From: Betaproteobacteria bacterium
Lineage (GTDB): Bacteria; Pseudomonadota; Gammaproteobacteria; Burkholderiales; Burkholderiaceae
Direction of reading: 5' to 3'
DNA length: 9,579 nt
Assembly (NCBI GenBank): GCA_018969885.1
Contig: JAGWXN010000122.1
Coordinates: 1 to 9,579 of the forward strand
The translations under genes and the position numbers were made by a program. The notes beneath the pieces were generated by a model, which was not told where the DNA came from, did not search any database, and worked only from the letters and a program-made list of their open reading frames with translations. Positions within the stretch are counted from its first letter, which is position 1. Each line of letters starts with the position of its first letter. Shown piece by piece: positions 7,108 through 9,579 of this stretch.

Positions 7108-7980
7108 TCAGCTGAACACCAGATCACCAAACCGGGCGCTGAACACGGCGCCGGTTTGGTCGCCGTCCGAGCCCACCGCCACCGCAACCGGGGTCGGGGT
7201 GGGTCCCGGATAGCGCGCACCAAACGCACGCTGAAAATCACGCTGCCAGTCGCACTCCTCCTCGTACCACTGTCCGGCGACCGCCTGGGCCCGGGCGACT
7301 CTCATCATCACCCGATCTGTAAATGGCGATGGCACCAGTCGGTCATCGGCCGGCCCGGCATGGAGCAGATAAACCAGCGTGGCCGCAGGGACACGCTCAC
7401 CCTGCAACAGGCTTGCTCCGCCCAGCACCACCCGATCCGCCAGCGACAAGCGGTCATCGGGAAGGTCGAACATCAAGTAAATGCGGGCCGCGAAGTCATC
7501 GCGCTCGCGCTGCCCCACTGCCGCGAGCGGAGGAAAGCCCTCCGCCCGCCAGCGCCAGCGCATGAGCCGTCCTCGAACCGGCGCCCGTAATCGGGCGATG
7601 AGCGCCGACGCGGACGCCGCTACGTCCACCCCCAGGACCACTGTGCCCTGATCGTTGATCAAACGATAGCGATTCGCTGCAACGCCTCGTACGAGTCGAT
7701 GTCGCCAGTCGTCAGGTTCATCGCTCGCACTGCCCGCGCCCAGCGGGCCTGGTGACCGGCTTGCGGAGGCGGCATGATTCGCGGCAGCGGGCTCATCAGA
7801 CGGAACAATGAGCCGTCCGGCGCTTTGTTCGCTGAACCGCGGTGGTTGAGCAGCGGGGCTGCCCCCTTTGACGGCGCTCGCCTGGGCAAAACCGCGCCCG
7901 GGCTGCATGAGTGACGCGCATACGCCACCGATCAGGAGGGCGCTGCCCCGACCGATAACGCGGCGGCGCTCGCTACTCAT
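7108..7980 (-). CDS. DUF3047 family protein, probably exported
   Basis: This 290-aa protein of unknown function resembles the DUF3047 family. Family-like features are RWRWRAEG (141-148), DDFAARIYLMFD (161-172), the TLVYLLHAG strand (201-209), the QWYEEECDWQRDFQRAFG helix (237-254), and the end GDQTGAVF with FGDLVFS. The N-terminus has a signal peptide: arginines at 5-7 followed by V-I fit a loose twin-arginine motif, then a hydrophobic stretch to about 25 and a possible cleavage site after AQA (residue 34). Residues 35-90 are low-complexity and rich in Ala, Ser and Pro, probably a linker. Export to the periplasm is therefore likely, by Sec or Tat. Its ATG overlaps the stop of the upstream glycosyltransferase gene by 4 bp (ATGA, 7977-7980) with only a weak ribosome binding site, suggesting translational coupling. 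It is convergent with acnA, 35 bp apart. The activity is not known. Confidence 0.8.
   Translation of the reverse strand: MSSERRRVIGRGSALLIGGVCASLMQPGRGFAQASAVKGGSPAAQPPRFSEQSAGRLIVPSDEPAAANHAASASRSPGPLGAGSASDEPDDWRHRLVRGVAANRYRLINDQGTVVLGVDVAASASALIARLRAPVRGRLMRWRWRAEGFPPLAAVGQRERDDFAARIYLMFDLPDDRLSLADRVVLGGASLLQGERVPAATLVYLLHAGPADDRLVPSPFTDRVMMRVARAQAVAGQWYEEECDWQRDFQRAFGARYPGPTPTPVAVAVGSDGDQTGAVFSARFGDLVFS
7126..7160. terminator. Inverted repeat near the convergent acnA/DUF3047 ends
   Basis: ACCAAACCGG (7126-7135) and CCGGTTTGGT (7151-7160) are perfect 10-bp inverted arms with a 15-base loop. They lie inside the 3' coding end of the DUF3047 gene, about 54 bp past the acnA stop. As RNA from the acnA strand this could be a 3'-end hairpin for the operon. 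No T-run follows on either strand, so a standard intrinsic terminator is not supported. An alternative stem (GGCGC 7135-7139 with GCGCC 7148-7152) competes with it. Confidence 0.3.
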
Positions 7981-9347
7981 GAGGTCTGCCAGCGCGCCCA
8001 GCCCGCAGCATCATCCACGTCCCAAAGCGTGCGAAGCAACCGATAGCGACGGCGCGCAGCATCAAGGCGCCCTACCGTCTGAAGCATCACTTCCGGATGG
8101 CTCCACGTCATCGCCTCAAAGATGGGGGGCAGCTCCCCGGCAACGCCCACCAGCAGATAGCCGCCGTCTTCCGTAGGTGAGAACACCACGCTGGTATCGT
8201 CGTCTGTGGAAAGTACGGCGACCGCCTCCGCAATATCTGCCGCATCAATCACCGGACTGTCGCAACCCAACAGCACCACGCGCTCGCCGCGCGACAGCCC
8301 CGCCGCCATGGCATTGGCCATTCGCTCGCCCAGATCCGCGCCGAGCTGATGGGATAGATCGAAACCGAAGCGTCTGGCGAGGAGTGCGCATTCCCCTGCT
8401 GAATCATCACCCGCAATGCATAACTCGCGGATAACGTTTGGTACGCGCGCCACCTGCTCAAGCGTTCGCTCGAGCAGCTGCCGATATGTCGCGAGAGCCA
8501 CCGACTCGCCAAGCGTCGCAGCCAATCGTGTTTTCACCTCCCCAGCACGTGGAACTTTGGCAAACACAATGACGCGGGATGGACTCGGCGCCGATGCGCT
8601 GATGGGCGCCGCTCCGTAATAGAAGCGGTGGAGCAGGTGTGGTGACACACCCAGCGCATGGAGTGCACGAAGCCCCCACATCAGCAGGATGGTGCGCAGG
8701 ATTCCATGTTGCTCCCAGCGGCGCGCCGAGACCACCACGCGCTCCGTGAGGCAAGCAGGCCGGCCACTTGTCCTCAGCAGTCGCTGCGACATCCGGACGT
8801 CTTCCATCAGCGCCACGTTGGGCCAACCGTCAACCCGTAACCACGCTTCGCGCGTGACGAAGATCGCCTGATCCCCGGTTGCGATGCCACTCAGACGCGA
8901 TCGCAGGTTCATGAGCGCCCCAACCATCCGAAGTACGGGGTGCGAGGTGTTCAGACTGACATCGAAGCGCCCCCAATTTGCCCCTCCGCGAACTGCGCGT
9001 TCAATCGCAGCCCGCCAATCAGGCGGTAACAACACATCGGCATGGACAAACAAAAACACATCAGCCGCCGCAAACAGCCTTGCACCCTCGTTCATCTGCC
9101 TTGCACGCCCTCGGGGACTGATCGCGACCCGCATCCCCGCAGCAAGCGCCGCCACCACGGTGAGATCGGTGCTGCCGCCATCGACGATCACCAGGTCGTC
9201 GCGGTTATCGGCGAAAGGAGCCAGAGCGACGGCCAACCTGAGCGCCTCGTTCAGCACCGGCATCACGATCGCTATTCGCAGGCGGTCTTGGCCATGGGCG
9301 TGGGCTGCTGGAGCGCTGCCAGCCGGTCGGGTCATCGCCGCAGCCAT
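7977..9347 (-). CDS. Fused GT2 glycosyltransferase (TIGR04283-like) and DUF2064 (TIGR04282-like) protein
   Basis: This 456-aa protein joins two domains that are often separate. Residues about 23-248 are a GT-A glycosyltransferase of the TIGR04283 type: MPVLNE (29-34), DGGSTD (56-61), PRGRARQMNEGA (78-89), the metal-binding HAD (102-104), GDQAIF (158-163) and MEDV (181-184). After a short Ala/Ser/Pro linker (about 249-257), residues 258-456 are a DUF2064/TIGR04282 domain related to MobA/CofC-type nucleotidyltransferases: FAKVPRAGEVKTRLA (262-276), LGADLGERM (335-343), GCDSP (361-365), EDGGYLLVG (393-401) and the end DVDDAAGW. Both families carry 'arsenosugar biosynthesis' names in databases because of neighbouring genes elsewhere; no arsenic gene is visible here. 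The start is the ATG at 9347 (16-bp overlap with the upstream gene) or the in-frame ATG at 9335, which gives a 4-bp ATGA overlap like the one at the downstream junction. The substrate is unknown. Confidence 0.88.
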   Translation of the reverse strand: MAAAMTRPAGSAPAAHAHGQDRLRIAIVMPVLNEALRLAVALAPFADNRDDLVIVDGGSTDLTVVAALAAGMRVAISPRGRARQMNEGARLFAAADVFLFVHADVLLPPDWRAAIERAVRGGANWGRFDVSLNTSHPVLRMVGALMNLRSRLSGIATGDQAIFVTREAWLRVDGWPNVALMEDVRMSQRLLRTSGRPACLTERVVVSARRWEQHGILRTILLMWGLRALHALGVSPHLLHRFYYGAAPISASAPSPSRVIVFAKVPRAGEVKTRLAATLGESVALATYRQLLERTLEQVARVPNVIRELCIAGDDSAGECALLARRFGFDLSHQLGADLGERMANAMAAGLSRGERVVLLGCDSPVIDAADIAEAVAVLSTDDDTSVVFSPTEDGGYLLVGVAGELPPIFEAMTWSHPEVMLQTVGRLDAARRRYRLLRTLWDVDDAAGWARWQTS

Positions 9348-9579
9348 CGGTGCCAGCGCTCAAGCCAGGTCAGCACGAACGCAGGCGCATGGTCGCGCTG
9401 CCATTGCGACGCGACCGCTCGACCCGCGTCGGTCCACCCCGGATAGGCGATCATCATCGACATGAGGCGTCGCAGCCCCAACTTCTCACGGATCGCAAGC
9501 GTAAACAGCGAGATGAGTTCGCCTGCCCTTGCGCCCACAACCGTGGCACCCACAATCCGGTCGCTACCCTGCGCGGTCA
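9332..9579 (-). CDS. Pyridine nucleotide-disulfide oxidoreductase, C-terminus (partial)
   Basis: The 81 visible residues are the end of the dimerisation domain of a flavin-dependent disulfide oxidoreductase of the lipoamide dehydrogenase/mercuric reductase superfamily. The segment SDRIVGATVVGARAGELI followed by a helix and then MIAYPGWTDAG matches the conserved interface region of these enzymes (usual form: I-GA-IVG-AGE-I ... H-YPT--E). The usual His of the interface motif is replaced here: the family H-x-YPT becomes I-A-YPG. The tail HAPAFVLTWLERWHRW fits MerA-like relatives often found as TVP38 fusions. No C-terminal Cys pair of true mercuric reductase is present. The frame is open to the window edge, so the FAD-binding and active-site cysteine regions are not visible. 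The stop overlaps the start of the glycosyltransferase gene, indicating one operon. Confidence 0.8.
   Translation of the reverse strand, partial: TAQGSDRIVGATVVGARAGELISLFTLAIREKLGLRRLMSMMIAYPGWTDAGRAVASQWQRDHAPAFVLTWLERWHRWLRR

Noticed and set aside
7911..7980. Lipoprotein signal in the DUF3047 protein (Cys at residue 21)
   Set aside because: The residues before the Cys are G-G-V; the -1 position is not Gly, Ala or Ser, so there is no proper lipobox.
8884..9465. 193-codon plus-strand open frame opposite the glycosyltransferase
   Set aside because: Antisense shadow of a gene with clear motifs; no ribosome binding site or family features.

Overview
The window looks like a chromosomal segment of a betaproteobacterium (Rhodocyclales, Burkholderiales or Nitrosomonadales-like). 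The evidence is high GC content and protein sequences that closely resemble the betaproteobacterial forms of malate dehydrogenase, PrpC and AcnA. The species cannot be named from the sequence alone. No RNA gene, insertion sequence, CRISPR array or phage gene was seen.

Left part (1-1198), a divergent regulatory node. A UTRA-type GntR regulator lies on the minus strand. Downstream of it, on the same strand, the window edge cuts the first 24 codons of what reads as sdhC, the cytochrome b556 subunit of succinate dehydrogenase. Between gntR and the plus-strand genes is a perfect 18-bp palindrome, 9 bp upstream of a well-formed sigma70-like promoter (TTGACA-N17-TACACT) that faces mdh.

Centre (1199-7072), a plus-strand operon of central carbon metabolism: mdh (malate dehydrogenase), prpB (2-methylisocitrate lyase), prpC (2-methylcitrate synthase) and an AcnA-type aconitase. 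The gaps are about 38-67 bp and each gene has a visible Shine-Dalgarno. The genes combine parts of the TCA cycle (MDH, aconitase, and SDH across the divergent promoter) with the methylcitrate cycle for propionyl-CoA. Succinate and pyruvate released by PrpB can feed SDH, MDH and the rest of the TCA cycle. No dedicated methylcitrate dehydratase (PrpD or AcnD/PrpF) is in the window. The last 16 bp of acnA are repeated three times in tandem across its stop codon.

Right part (7108-9579), a convergent minus-strand group. In transcription order it holds the C-terminus of a MerA/lipoamide-dehydrogenase-like flavin disulfide oxidoreductase (cut by the window end), a fusion of a family 2 glycosyltransferase (TIGR04283-like) with a DUF2064/TIGR04282 nucleotidyltransferase-like domain, and a probably exported DUF3047 protein. 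The junctions overlap (4 nt between the fusion and DUF3047; 4 or 16 nt at the other junction), which points to a translationally coupled unit. Its biochemical role is not known to me. It is the least understood part of the window.
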